Source: Prevotella sp. (lineage in GTDB: Bacteria > Bacillota > Clostridia > Oscillospirales > Ruminococcaceae). Taken from it: a stretch of 40,713 nt of DNA. This document shows, in pieces, positions 7,716 to 15,786 of this stretch. The translations under genes were made by a program, and so were the position numbers. The stretch spans positions 1-40,713 of the forward strand of contig JAMPIC010000019.1 in assembly GCA_023663025.1 (NCBI GenBank). The letters run 5' to 3'. Under the pieces are notes generated by a model. The model had not been told where the DNA came from, did not search any database, and worked only from the letters and a program-made list of their open reading frames with translations. Position 1 is the stretch's first letter; every line of letters starts with the position of its first letter.

Positions 7716-7768
7716 ACACATGGTGCGCCACACGGCAGGCGGTTGCTCCCGAAAGGGAGGTGATAACT

Positions 7769-7864
7769 ATGGTTACATACGAGAGCTTGTTTCTTTTCGT
7801 AACAATGTTGACCGGCGTTATTGCCCTTATTTTTGACATAATCAAGTTCTTCAAGAAAAAGTAA
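7769..7864 (+). CDS. Small holin-like toxin (31 aa), copy B
   Basis: A 31-residue peptide: MVTYESL, then one hydrophobic helix (about residues 8-25, with LFVTMLTGVIALIF), then the basic tail IIKFFKKK. Length, MxTYEs-type start, single membrane helix and lysine tail match the putative holin-like toxin family of Firmicute type I toxin-antitoxin modules (TxpA-like), which damage the membrane when unrestrained. A very strong AAAGGGAGGTGAT site precedes the ATG. The consensus promoter upstream and a consensus antisense promoter converging from downstream fit a type I module. It is too short for ordinary gene finders. The family assignment is from pattern, not a search. Confidence 0.8.
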   Translation: MVTYESLFLFVTMLTGVIALIFDIIKFFKKK

Positions 7865-7872
7865 GGCTGAAA

Positions 7873-7911
7873 TAAAAAAACCGCCCAAGCTTCCGACCTC
7901 GGCGGTTTTTT
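7873..7911. terminator. Bidirectional terminator, copy B
   Basis: CCGCC/GGCGG stem with a 15-base loop (CAAGCTTCCGACCTC), with A7 on one side and T6 on the other. It would end both the toxin mRNA and the antisense RNA, so the two transcripts share this stem and have complementary loops. Confidence 0.88.
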
Positions 7912-7954
7912 ACCAAAGAAATTAGGAGCAGCCGCTTGTTCGGCGCACCTCATA
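7873..7954 (-). ncRNA. Putative antitoxin antisense RNA, copy B
   Basis: Predicted RNA of about 80 nt, from the minus promoter at 7961-7989 to the shared terminator. It overlaps the 3' end of the toxin mRNA by about 38 nt, as antitoxins such as RatA and SR4 overlap their toxin mRNAs, though less extensively. First contact could be between the complementary 15-nt terminator loops. It is inferred from promoter and terminator placement. Confidence 0.6.
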
Positions 7955-7960
7955 TATATA

Positions 7961-7989
7961 AGTATACACCCTCCCGCCGGATTTGTCAA
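7961..7989 (-). promoter_or_regulatory. Antisense promoter, copy B
   Basis: TTGACA, 17 bases, TATACT on the minus strand. The first twelve bases, TTGACAAATCCG, are the same as in the toxin promoter of this copy. Confidence 0.8.
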
Positions 7990-8138
7990 GCGGTTTTACC
8001 GAATTTTTCCGCGTATATTTTCCGCTTTTCGGCCGCTTTTTTCGCCGCCGCAGCCGATTTTTATTACAAAACCGTTACGATTGTTGCAAATTTGTTACCG
8101 CCTTTTTTCGCGTTTTTCTCAAAAAGATACGTTTTTTA

Positions 8139-8158
8139 GTGAAAAGTGTACACTTCAC
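8139..8158. promoter_or_regulatory. Operator-like palindrome
   Basis: GTGAAAAGTGTACACTTCAC, with a perfect AGTGTACACT core. It is 36 bases upstream of the -35 box of the surface-protein gene, a place typical of an activator or repressor site. The rest of 7990-8194 is AT-rich with nothing else I can support. Confidence 0.4.
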
Positions 8159-8194
8159 ACGAAAATTAACTACAAAATTTGTTGCATATGTACG

Positions 8195-8223
8195 TTGACA
8201 CTTTTCGTTTGAAATGTTAGAAT
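8195..8223 (+). promoter_or_regulatory. Promoter of the surface-protein gene
   Basis: TTGACA, 17 bases, TAGAAT. The leader is about 165 nt and contains a GCCGCC/GGCGGC hairpin near 8242-8254. Confidence 0.75.
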
Positions 8224-8392
8224 AATAGCGTGATAGACAGAGAGCCGCCGGGCGGCAGGTTCGTAAGATTTCTTTTTCGGACAGGTTGATACCCCCCGCC
8301 TCTTGGGTCTTTCATAAAATTCTATTTGATTTCCATTCCATATGGAAATAAATAAAGAAAAAAATCAAAACAAAACAAGGAGGAAATTTTTC

Positions 8393-10351
8393 ATGAACAT
8401 GAAAAAGACAATTGCTGCTATCGCAGCAGGCGCAGTAGCTGTATCTGCAATGGCTACTACAGTATCCGCGGTTGAGAGCGGTACTCTTAATTACAACCTC
8501 GTGGCTACTCTTGAAAATCAGGCAAACGGTAAGGTTACCCTTAAGGCTACATTCCCCAATGTTAAGCTCGTTGCCGGAACAGAAGTTGAGATCGAAGCTG
8601 TCGGCATGGGCTGGACCGACAAGATCGTTATAAGCGGTCAGTACATCGACACAAACAAGGCTATCAATCCTATCACAGTAACAAGAGACATCTGGTCTGA
8701 GGGTTACAGCGCTGCTACAGAAGCTATGATGACTTGGGACGGTGTTAAGCTCCCTGTTAAGGAAGTAAACGACGGTTCTCCCGCTCTCATCGGTGGCGCT
8801 GCTGCTGCTACTGAGGGTACAGAGGGTACTGCTGCTACTATCACAGCTGTTTCCACAACAGGTGCTATCCTTAATGTAAACGAGACTATTCTCAAGGCTA
8901 ACGGCGTTGATGCAGGTACTTATACTCTCACATACGCAGGTCCTGTTGCTGCTAAACCTGCTGTAGCTGCTGGTTGGTACAGCGACTCTACTAAGGACAC
9001 TAAAGTTACAGACGCTGCTATCCTTAACGCTCTTAAGGGCAAAGAAGACGAGGGCAAAACAGCCGCTGGCGTAAGCTTTGAAGATGGTACATCGTACTGG
9101 TACGATGGCGGTTCTGATGAAGTTAAGGCAAAGGCAGCTGGCTTCTATGATGCAGCCGGAAACGCTCCGACATTCTACGGTGTAGATGCTACTTCTATTA
9201 CTGGTGCTGGTGTAGGCGACAAGATCACAATCACATACACAGCTGGAACAGAAGGCACAGCCGGCACAGACGTTGTAATGGCTAACATCACTGTTACAGT
9301 TAACATGAAGGCTATTACAGACAAGGACTGGGAGACTGTTAACAAGAAGATCCAGAACGGCACATACGGCATTAAGTTCAACGGCGTATACGGTGACGCT
9401 ACAGGTTCTGCTTTCACAGCTCCTACCAAGTACAAGATGCCTTTCATGACTCAGGTAACTGACAATGCAAACATTCTCTCTTACCTTGGATCTGCTAACC
9501 TCACAGGTTCCGATCTCGACAAGCACTATGTAAACGTTCAGGCTGTAATCAACGACGCTATCGAGAACTTCGAGACCGTTACATTTACATTCAACACAGC
9601 TGCCGCTAACGTTCGCTACGCTGTAGCAAAGGGTTCCAAGACCAATCCTACAATTGTTTCCGTTGTTAACGACGGTTCTCAGAAGGACTATGTAAAGACA
9701 GCTGCTAAGTGCGGCACAGACGAGTATGTTGTTGGTCTCTACGCTGACAATGACTGGGAGGGTGTTGACACCTACAAGGCATTCGGCGACCACACATATG
9801 ACTGGTTCTACAGCCCCGAGGGCACAGGCTACACAGGTATGGATTGGGGCGGACAGAACCTCTTCGCAGGCGCTCTGATCGTTAACGAGGGTTACACAAT
9901 GTCCCTCAGCAACACCGAGTACTTTGACTGGACCAAGACATCTATCAGCTTTGACTGGGATGCTATCATGGACGGTGCTGCTACTACTAACAACTACGCA
10001 ACATATGTTCACAGCATGAAGCTCGCTACATCCAGCATGTGGTTCTGGGACAGCATGGATATGGTTCTCGTTGCCGGCGAAGCTGACACAGTTGACGCTG
10101 ACGCAGGCGCAGAAGTTGACGACAGCACACTCGACGATGAGGACGACGGCGATGAGATCGTTGCCGACGACGATGACGATGATGATGTTGCTCCCGTTGA
10201 CGATGACGATGACGTTGAGCCTGTTGTAACAGAAGCTCCCGCTGCTGCTCCCGCAGCAACCAACCCTCCCACAGGTAACGCTTCCGTAGCTCTCGCAGTA
10301 ATCCCCGTTGCACTTGCTGCTGCTGCTATCGTTGCCAAGAAGAGAGGCTAA
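8393..10351 (+). CDS. Probable wall-anchored surface protein with NPPTG sorting signal
   Basis: A 652-residue secreted protein. A signal peptide (MNMKKTIAAIAAGAVAVSAM, cleavage near VSA) is followed by roughly 550 residues of beta-rich, low-cysteine sequence with Ala/Thr/Gly-rich stretches and TEGTEGTA-type repeats. Then comes a strongly acidic linker (about residues 570-610, runs of five to seven Asp), an Ala/Pro segment, and NPPTG followed by a hydrophobic helix and KKRG. This end resembles a sortase signal of the NPxTG type. The start at 8393 has AAGGAGG nine bases before it, and the frame is open 17 codons further without a site. Codons lean heavily to GCT, GTT, ACA and AAG, unlike the GC-rich neighbours, which suggests high expression. 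It may be a surface-layer-like or adhesive coat protein. I recognise no catalytic domain. Confidence 0.75.
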   Translation: MNMKKTIAAIAAGAVAVSAMATTVSAVESGTLNYNLVATLENQANGKVTLKATFPNVKLVAGTEVEIEAVGMGWTDKIVISGQYIDTNKAINPITVTRDIWSEGYSAATEAMMTWDGVKLPVKEVNDGSPALIGGAAAATEGTEGTAATITAVSTTGAILNVNETILKANGVDAGTYTLTYAGPVAAKPAVAAGWYSDSTKDTKVTDAAILNALKGKEDEGKTAAGVSFEDGTSYWYDGGSDEVKAKAAGFYDAAGNAPTFYGVDATSITGAGVGDKITITYTAGTEGTAGTDVVMANITVTVNMKAITDKDWETVNKKIQNGTYGIKFNGVYGDATGSAFTAPTKYKMPFMTQVTDNANILSYLGSANLTGSDLDKHYVNVQAVINDAIENFETVTFTFNTAAANVRYAVAKGSKTNPTIVSVVNDGSQKDYVKTAAKCGTDEYVVGLYADNDWEGVDTYKAFGDHTYDWFYSPEGTGYTGMDWGGQNLFAGALIVNEGYTMSLSNTEYFDWTKTSISFDWDAIMDGAATTNNYATYVHSMKLATSSMWFWDSMDMVLVAGEADTVDADAGAEVDDSTLDDEDDGDEIVADDDDDDDVAPVDDDDDVEPVVTEAPAAAPAATNPPTGNASVALAVIPVALAAAAIVAKKRG

Positions 10352-10420
10352 GCCCTGCTGAATAAGCACTCATGAAAGAATAACAAACGGTTACAAAGTA
10401 ATTGTATTATTCTAACATCA

Positions 10421-10460
10421 CGCCGCTGTCCGTATGCAGAACGGACGGCGGCTTATTTTT
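10421..10460 (+). terminator. Surface-protein terminator
   Basis: Stem GCCGCTGTCCGT/ACGGACGGCGGC with one mismatch, followed by TTATTTTTT, 70 bases after the stop codon. Confidence 0.9.
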
Positions 10461-10461
10461 T

Positions 10462-10487
10462 GCGGAGAAATTTTTCTCCGCTTTTTT
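10462..10487 (+). terminator. Second terminator in tandem
   Basis: GCGGAGAAA/TTCTCCGC hairpin followed by T6, directly behind the first terminator. Two in series fits a strongly transcribed gene. Confidence 0.8.
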
Positions 10488-10522
10488 CTTTGGATAAAAA
10501 TGCAAGGAAATCCTTGACATCT

Positions 10523-10584
10523 GCAGGGGCGGGGTTTCCCCGCCCGCTCCTGCCGAACAGCGGGACGGGAGACCCGTCCCCTAC
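10523..10584. repeat. GGGGCGGG inverted-repeat element
   Basis: GCAGGGGCGGGGTTTCCCCGCCC followed by CGGGACGGGAGACCCGTCCCCTAC: two adjacent hairpins whose outer ends are also inverted. Close relatives lie at 26030-26093, 30849-30922, 32851-32871 and 36057-36083. Confidence 0.8.
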
Positions 10585-10630
10585 AAAATATGTTTGGATA
10601 TATTTTTTATACAAAAATGCAAAAAATAGC

Positions 10631-10659
10631 TTGACATTTGTTAGTGAAATTGTTATAAT
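10631..10659 (+). promoter_or_regulatory. Promoter of the sugar-transport operon
   Basis: A perfect TTGACA, 17 bases, TATAAT. The leader is about 180 nt and holds a TGTTCCG/CGGAACA hairpin at 10803-10821 just before the ribosome site. No other good promoter is evident before 22.3 kb. Confidence 0.85.
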
Positions 10660-10848
10660 AATTATGCAACTCTATATAATTTTTTCAATCCGTTTCAAAA
10701 ATTTTGTGTAATTCTCACGATTTTTACACAAATGCTGTTCCGCACAGTCGGAGATACCGCTGTTAATTTTCTCCCGAATGGTTCGGACAACGGATTTTTG
10801 AGTGTTCCGCTTTCCGGAACAGAGTTATTATGAAAGGTGGTTTATCTG

Positions 10849-13773
10849 TTGTCAAGGAAAACGAATTTAAAGAGAATTTTGTCCGCGGCGGTCGCTGTTC
10901 TCGTTTGTGTTCCTGTCTTGTCCTGCTTCCCCGCCTCCGCGGAGGACGGCGCGGCTGCTGCCGAAAGTACGGAAACTTCCGCGTCCGCTTATGTCAGGCA
11001 GAAAACCTACAGCGAATATTACGACGAAATCGAGGGCGTGACCCGTCCCAATGCCGAAGCGGTGCTTGCCTTTTCGGGGAAAAGCAGCGAAGCCGAAGCG
11101 GAAGTTGTCGCCTCCTATGAGGGCAGGGATAACGTTCTTGTCTGGTCAAACGAGGAGGGCAGGGTCGATTTCACCGTCGAAGTCCCCCAATCCGGCGCTT
11201 ACCAGATGGAGGTGAGCTACTATCCCCTCCCCGACGGTGCGACCACTACCGAGTTTTCGGTTCTGCTGGACGGCGAATCCCCCTACGATACCGCGACCCG
11301 CGCCGCGCTCCCCCATATATGGACAGGCGCGTATCCGATAACCACGGATTCAAAGGACAATGAAGTCCGTCCCCCGCAGGTGCAGTCCCCCAGATGGGTG
11401 ACTACCATGCTTGTCGATGTGGACGGTCTGTTCAACGAGCCGCTCTACTTTAACCTGGAGGCGGGTACTCATACCATTTCTTTGGAATCCGAACGCGCTT
11501 CGGTCGCCATCGAGTACATAAAACTGTGCAATAAGGGCGAACCGGAAAAATATTCCAAGCCCTCCGATCCCGAGCTTTCGGCGAACAGCGGCGCCGAGGT
11601 CATCAAGCTCCAGGGCGAACAGTACGCCTATACAAATTCGCAAACCCTTTTCCCCACCTATGACAGAGGTTCTTATCTGGTAGAACCCTCCCACCCCTCC
11701 AAGCAGCGGTACAACACCGTCGGCGACGGAACGTGGGATACTGCCGGTCAGACAATTACCTGGGAAATGGACGTTGTTTCCGCAGGTTACTACAAGATCG
11801 GCATTAAAGCCCGTCAGAACGAGCTTCGCGGTCTCTATACGAACCGCCGTCTTTACATCGACGGCAAAGTGCCCAATGAGCACTTCGAGCAGATCAAGTT
11901 CCAGTACGACGACGATTGGCTCATGGTCATTCCCTCGGACGAGAACGGCGATCCCGCGTATGTATATCTGGAACCCGGCAAGCATGAGCTTTCGCTGGAG
12001 GTAATCCCCGGCGAGATCGGCGAATCCATGCGCCGCCTTGACAGCATCGTCTATACGGCAAACCAGTACTATATGCAGATACTTATGATCACCGGTCCTT
12101 CGCCCGATAAGTACACGGACTACTACGTCCACAGGGAGATCCCCGAGCTTCTTGAGGTTTTCCAAAATCTTTCCGTTCAGCTTCTCGTCGAGGAGAAGAA
12201 TATCGAAGAGCTTGCCGGCAACGCGGGTACGGAGGCCGCCGCTCTTGAAAGATTGGCGACGGTTCTCGAAAGAGGCGTCGATAAGCCGGAAAAAATTCCC
12301 GATATGATCTCCAATAGCTCCATCAAGGATAACGTTGCTTCCGTTTCTTCATGGATGAGACAGTACAGAGAGCAGCCCCTCGAGATCGACTTTATCGAGG
12401 TCGCTCCCGCCAACAAGGACTTTACTTCGGTAAAATCCCGCTTCGGCAAGAGCTTCGCTTTCGGCTTCAAGGGCTTTATAAACTCTTTCTTTGAGGACTA
12501 TACAAGACTTTCCGACGTTGAGGGCGAATCCATCAACGTATGGATCGGTCTCGGACGCGATCAGGCAAACGTTATCAAGCAGATGACAGACTCCGATTTC
12601 AACACAAGCCACAGCACACAGGTATCCATTAACTTGGTACAGGGCGGTATCATGGAAGCCGTTCTGGCAGGAAAGGGTCCCGACGCCTCGCTCTTTACGG
12701 GCGGCGAGTTCCCCGTCAACCTGGCGGTAAGAGGTCTTATCACGGCTATGGACGATATGGACGGCTTTGACAACGTTATGTCGAGATTCCAAAGGACAGC
12801 CGCCGTAAACTATCAGTATGACGGCAAGACATACGCCATTCCTATCGACAGAAACTTCCCCATGATGTTCTACCGCAAGGATATGCTGGCACAGATTGGC
12901 ATTACCGATCCGCCCGAAACTTGGGACGATCTTATCGATATGCTTCCCGCTATCCAGAGAAAGTATATGCAGCCCGGTCTTATTCTCCCCGGCGTAGCGG
13001 CTTCCACGGGTCTTAATACCGCGGGTACGTCGGTTTCGCCCGCAACGGAGGCAGGTCACACTTTCGCGCTGCTTATCCTCCAATCCGGTCTGAACTACTA
13101 CAACGACGCTCAGACGGCGACTAATTTCGACACACAGACAGCTGTAGACGCTTTCGCGACATGGACGGATTTCTACAATGTATATAAGTTCGACCAGACC
13201 TACGACGCATTTACGCGTTTCAGGACGGGCGAAGCCCCCATCGTTATCCAGGGCTACTGCGGCTTCTACAATCAGCTTAACGTTGCCGCTCCCGAAATAA
13301 AGGGTCTCTGGGACTTCTGTATGATCCCCGGAACGCGCAGAGCGGACGGTACGGTATCCCACGCCGCAAACTCAAACGGATCGGGCGCGATAATCCTTTC
13401 AAACTGCAAGGACAAAGAAGCCGCCTGGGAATTCATCAACTGGTTCACCGACACGGAAACCATGGTAGAATACGGTCAGAACGTTGAGGGCGTTATGGGT
13501 CCTCTCGGACGTTTCGCTCCCGCCAATGTGGAGGCTCTCAAGCAGCTCAACTGGTCCAATAAGGATCTGGAAAAGATACTCGCTCAGATGGATGAGCTGG
13601 AGGAGATCCCCATAGTTCCGTCCGCGTACGTTGTTACAAGAAGTATCATGAACGCGTTCAGAGCGGTCGTAAACGACAAGGAAAACGCCCGCGAAACGCT
13701 GCGTTGGTACAACATTGACATCAACAGAGAAATTACAAGAAAACGAGAAAATCTCGGTCTTGATGATGAATAA
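10849..13773 (+). CDS. ABC sugar-binding protein fused to N-terminal carbohydrate-binding-like domains
   Basis: A 974-residue exported protein, about twice the length of a normal sugar-binding protein. A signal peptide with an ASA cleavage site is followed by two beta-sandwich-like regions (about residues 80-200 and 215-390). Phrases such as VPQSGAYQMEVSYYP and VSAGYYKIGIKARQNE resemble CBM6/35-type modules. A helical linker runs to about 500. From about 540 a family 1 solute-binding fold follows (GGIMEAVLAGKGPDASLF, YAIPIDRNFPMMFYRKDML, KEAAWEFINWFTD). The cysteine near residue 31 does not sit in a canonical lipobox. The start is TTG at 10849, eight bases after AAAGGTGG; an in-frame GTG at 10837 overlaps that site. 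It is the first gene of the operon and probably presents an oligosaccharide to the permeases. Confidence 0.85.
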   Translation: MSRKTNLKRILSAAVAVLVCVPVLSCFPASAEDGAAAAESTETSASAYVRQKTYSEYYDEIEGVTRPNAEAVLAFSGKSSEAEAEVVASYEGRDNVLVWSNEEGRVDFTVEVPQSGAYQMEVSYYPLPDGATTTEFSVLLDGESPYDTATRAALPHIWTGAYPITTDSKDNEVRPPQVQSPRWVTTMLVDVDGLFNEPLYFNLEAGTHTISLESERASVAIEYIKLCNKGEPEKYSKPSDPELSANSGAEVIKLQGEQYAYTNSQTLFPTYDRGSYLVEPSHPSKQRYNTVGDGTWDTAGQTITWEMDVVSAGYYKIGIKARQNELRGLYTNRRLYIDGKVPNEHFEQIKFQYDDDWLMVIPSDENGDPAYVYLEPGKHELSLEVIPGEIGESMRRLDSIVYTANQYYMQILMITGPSPDKYTDYYVHREIPELLEVFQNLSVQLLVEEKNIEELAGNAGTEAAALERLATVLERGVDKPEKIPDMISNSSIKDNVASVSSWMRQYREQPLEIDFIEVAPANKDFTSVKSRFGKSFAFGFKGFINSFFEDYTRLSDVEGESINVWIGLGRDQANVIKQMTDSDFNTSHSTQVSINLVQGGIMEAVLAGKGPDASLFTGGEFPVNLAVRGLITAMDDMDGFDNVMSRFQRTAAVNYQYDGKTYAIPIDRNFPMMFYRKDMLAQIGITDPPETWDDLIDMLPAIQRKYMQPGLILPGVAASTGLNTAGTSVSPATEAGHTFALLILQSGLNYYNDAQTATNFDTQTAVDAFATWTDFYNVYKFDQTYDAFTRFRTGEAPIVIQGYCGFYNQLNVAAPEIKGLWDFCMIPGTRRADGTVSHAANSNGSGAIILSNCKDKEAAWEFINWFTDTETMVEYGQNVEGVMGPLGRFAPANVEALKQLNWSNKDLEKILAQMDELEEIPIVPSAYVVTRSIMNAFRAVVNDKENARETLRWYNIDINREITRKRENLGLDDE

Positions 13774-13790
13774 GAATGGAGGGTTTACCT

Positions 13791-14756
13791 TTGGCTGCTG
13801 AAACTCAAAAAAAGGAAATTTTGCTGCCGAATGAGCGCAAGATGTCCTTTAAGGAAAAATGGGGTTACACATGGCACGAGATGAAGCGCAACTCGATGTG
13901 CTACCTCATGATGCTTCCGTTTATGATTTTCTTCCTGTTTTTTACGGTAATTCCCGTAGTAATGGCGCTGCCTATCGGTTTTACCGACTTCGACATGGCG
14001 CACTTCCCGCCGAAATTCGTCGGCTTGCAGAATTTCTACACAATGTTCCTCGAGGACGACGTATTCATCGGTTCTATCAGGACTACCCTGATCTTCGCGA
14101 TCTTCACGGGTCCTCTCAGCTATGCTCTCAGCTTCTTTCTGGCTTGGCTCATCAATGAGCTTCACCCGGTGCTCAAAACGGTATTTACCCTTATCTTCTA
14201 CGCTCCGTCAATGGCGGGAAACATCTACTTTGTATGGCAGCTCATTTTCTCGGGCGACTCCTACGGTTACCTCAACGCCGTTCTTAACGAGCTTGGCTTT
14301 ACAACGGCGGCTATACAGTGGCTTACCGACTCCAATTACCTGCTGGGCTGTGTTATCGTGGTTCAGCTGTGGGTATCCATGGGCGCGGGCTTCCTTGCGA
14401 TGAGAGCCGGCTTCCAAGGTATCGACAAGGCTATGTATGAGGCGGGAGCTATCGAGGGCATAAGCAACAGATGGCAGGAGCTCATCTACATCACGATCCC
14501 CTCAATGGGACCTCAGCTTATGTTCGCGGCTGTAATGCAGATAGTTTCCTCGTTCACGGTTGACTTGGTGGGCAGAAGCCTTGCGGGCTTCCCCTCTACT
14601 GACTATAAGGCTCACACCATTATGACCCACGCTTTCGACTACGGCTGGATACGTTACGAAATGGGCTACGCTTCGGCAATATGCTTCGTGCTGTTCCTGG
14701 CGATGCTGCTGTGCAACCAGCTGATATCGAAGATACTGGGCAAATATATGAATTAG
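13791..14756 (+). CDS. Sugar ABC permease, MalF/LacF type (pair 1)
   Basis: A 321-residue inner-membrane subunit with about six helices. The cytoplasmic EAA loop reads EAGAIEGISNRWQELIYITIP, the contact site for the ATPase. I chose TTG at 13791, seven bases after GGAGGG; an ATG at 13776 overlaps that GGAGGG and has no site of its own. It starts 17 bases after the binding-protein gene and pairs with the next gene as a heterodimer. Confidence 0.9.
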   Translation: MAAETQKKEILLPNERKMSFKEKWGYTWHEMKRNSMCYLMMLPFMIFFLFFTVIPVVMALPIGFTDFDMAHFPPKFVGLQNFYTMFLEDDVFIGSIRTTLIFAIFTGPLSYALSFFLAWLINELHPVLKTVFTLIFYAPSMAGNIYFVWQLIFSGDSYGYLNAVLNELGFTTAAIQWLTDSNYLLGCVIVVQLWVSMGAGFLAMRAGFQGIDKAMYEAGAIEGISNRWQELIYITIPSMGPQLMFAAVMQIVSSFTVDLVGRSLAGFPSTDYKAHTIMTHAFDYGWIRYEMGYASAICFVLFLAMLLCNQLISKILGKYMN

Positions 14757-14777
14757 GATTGAGGTGAGGATTACATA

Positions 14778-15749
14778 ATGGCTAAAAAAGAACTTAAACC
14801 GTCTCAGATTCAGGCGCAGATAGAGGCTGAGAACGCCGCCGCTCTGGAGGCTCTGAGAAAAAGGCGGGAAAAGGAACACCGCAAAATGGAGCGCTCGAAA
14901 GGCTCCAACAAGCAGGTAGGCAAGAGCTGGAAGAACGATATAGGCATCTTCCTGTTCCTGACGGTATTGGGTCTGTTCATGATACTGCCTATCTATATCG
15001 CGATAGTGACCTCGCTGAAGCCGGTAAATGAAATCTTCATCATGCCGCCGCGCCTTTACGCGATGGATCCTACCTTCGACAACTTCAAGGATCTGTTCGT
15101 TGTCGCCAACAACTCTTGGGTACCATTTTCGAGAAACGTTTTCAACAGCGTTTTCGTTACGGTCGCAGCGACTTTGTTTCACGTTGTATTTGCCTGTACG
15201 GCAGGCTTTATCCTCGCAAAGTGCAGGTTTCCCGGCTGCAAGGCTATCAACAAGATAATCGTTATCGCCCTGCTTTTCAACAGTCAGGTAACTTACATCA
15301 TGCAGTACATCGTTATGGCAAATCTGGGCATGATCAACACCTACTCGGCGCTGATCTTCCCCCTTATCGCCTCCACGATGGGTCTTTACCTTATGATCCA
15401 GAGCGTGGGACAAATTCCCGATGCCATGATCGAGGCGGCTAAGGTCGACGGAGCAAGCCTTATGCGCATATGCTGGGGTATCGTTATGCCGAACTCCAAG
15501 CCCGCGCTTATGACTATTATCATCTTCCAGTTCCAGGCGGCATGGAACTCAAACGGCGGCTCGCTGGTTTACGATGAGGCGCTGAAGACAATTCCTACCG
15601 TTGTTCAGCAGATCGCCGCCGCCGGTATGGCGAGACAGGGCGCGATCGCGGCTTCTGCGGTAGTTCTGATGATCCCGCCGCTGGCAATATTCATCGCCGC
15701 GCAGAGCAATGTTATGGAAACAATGGCTCACGCCGGTATGAAGGACTGA
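14778..15749 (+). CDS. Sugar ABC permease, MalG type (pair 1)
   Basis: A 323-residue permease with six helices. A charged N-terminal tail of about 50 residues (KKELKPSQIQAQIEAENAAA) is longer than usual. The EAA loop is EAAKVDGASLMRICWGIVMP. A GAGGTGAGG site precedes the ATG, which is 21 bases after the partner gene. The two together form one transmembrane channel; the ATPase must come from elsewhere. Confidence 0.92.
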   Translation: MAKKELKPSQIQAQIEAENAAALEALRKRREKEHRKMERSKGSNKQVGKSWKNDIGIFLFLTVLGLFMILPIYIAIVTSLKPVNEIFIMPPRLYAMDPTFDNFKDLFVVANNSWVPFSRNVFNSVFVTVAATLFHVVFACTAGFILAKCRFPGCKAINKIIVIALLFNSQVTYIMQYIVMANLGMINTYSALIFPLIASTMGLYLMIQSVGQIPDAMIEAAKVDGASLMRICWGIVMPNSKPALMTIIIFQFQAAWNSNGGSLVYDEALKTIPTVVQQIAAAGMARQGAIAASAVVLMIPPLAIFIAAQSNVMETMAHAGMKD

Positions 15750-15786
15750 TCGGAACTGATTATAATTTAAATAATGGAGGGATAAT

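Larger units (their letters stand above)
7339..7989. repeat. Tandem duplication of toxin/antisense unit
   Basis: Two direct copies of a roughly 310-330-base unit, A at 7339-7669 and B at 7687-7989. Each has the order: plus promoter, GGTGCGCC motif, toxin frame, bidirectional terminator, minus promoter. From TTGTTTCTTTTCGTAACAAT to the toxin stop codon the copies are identical. They differ in the 5' part. Within each unit the two ends form an imperfect inverted repeat of about 65 bases: both begin TTGACAAA, then a -10 box, then GGTGCGCC, then a GGCGG-type run. Confidence 0.85.

Noticed and set aside
8312..10369. Very long open frame (685 codons) on the minus strand, opposite the surface-protein gene
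   Set aside because: It is rich in Cys, Ser and Val in a way expected from reverse-reading GCT/ACA/GTT codons. It has no ribosome site, and the plus-strand protein has a signal peptide and sorting signal.
13776..13790. ATG at 13776 as the start of the first permease
   Set aside because: It contains the GGAGGG that serves the TTG at 13791 and has no ribosome site of its own.
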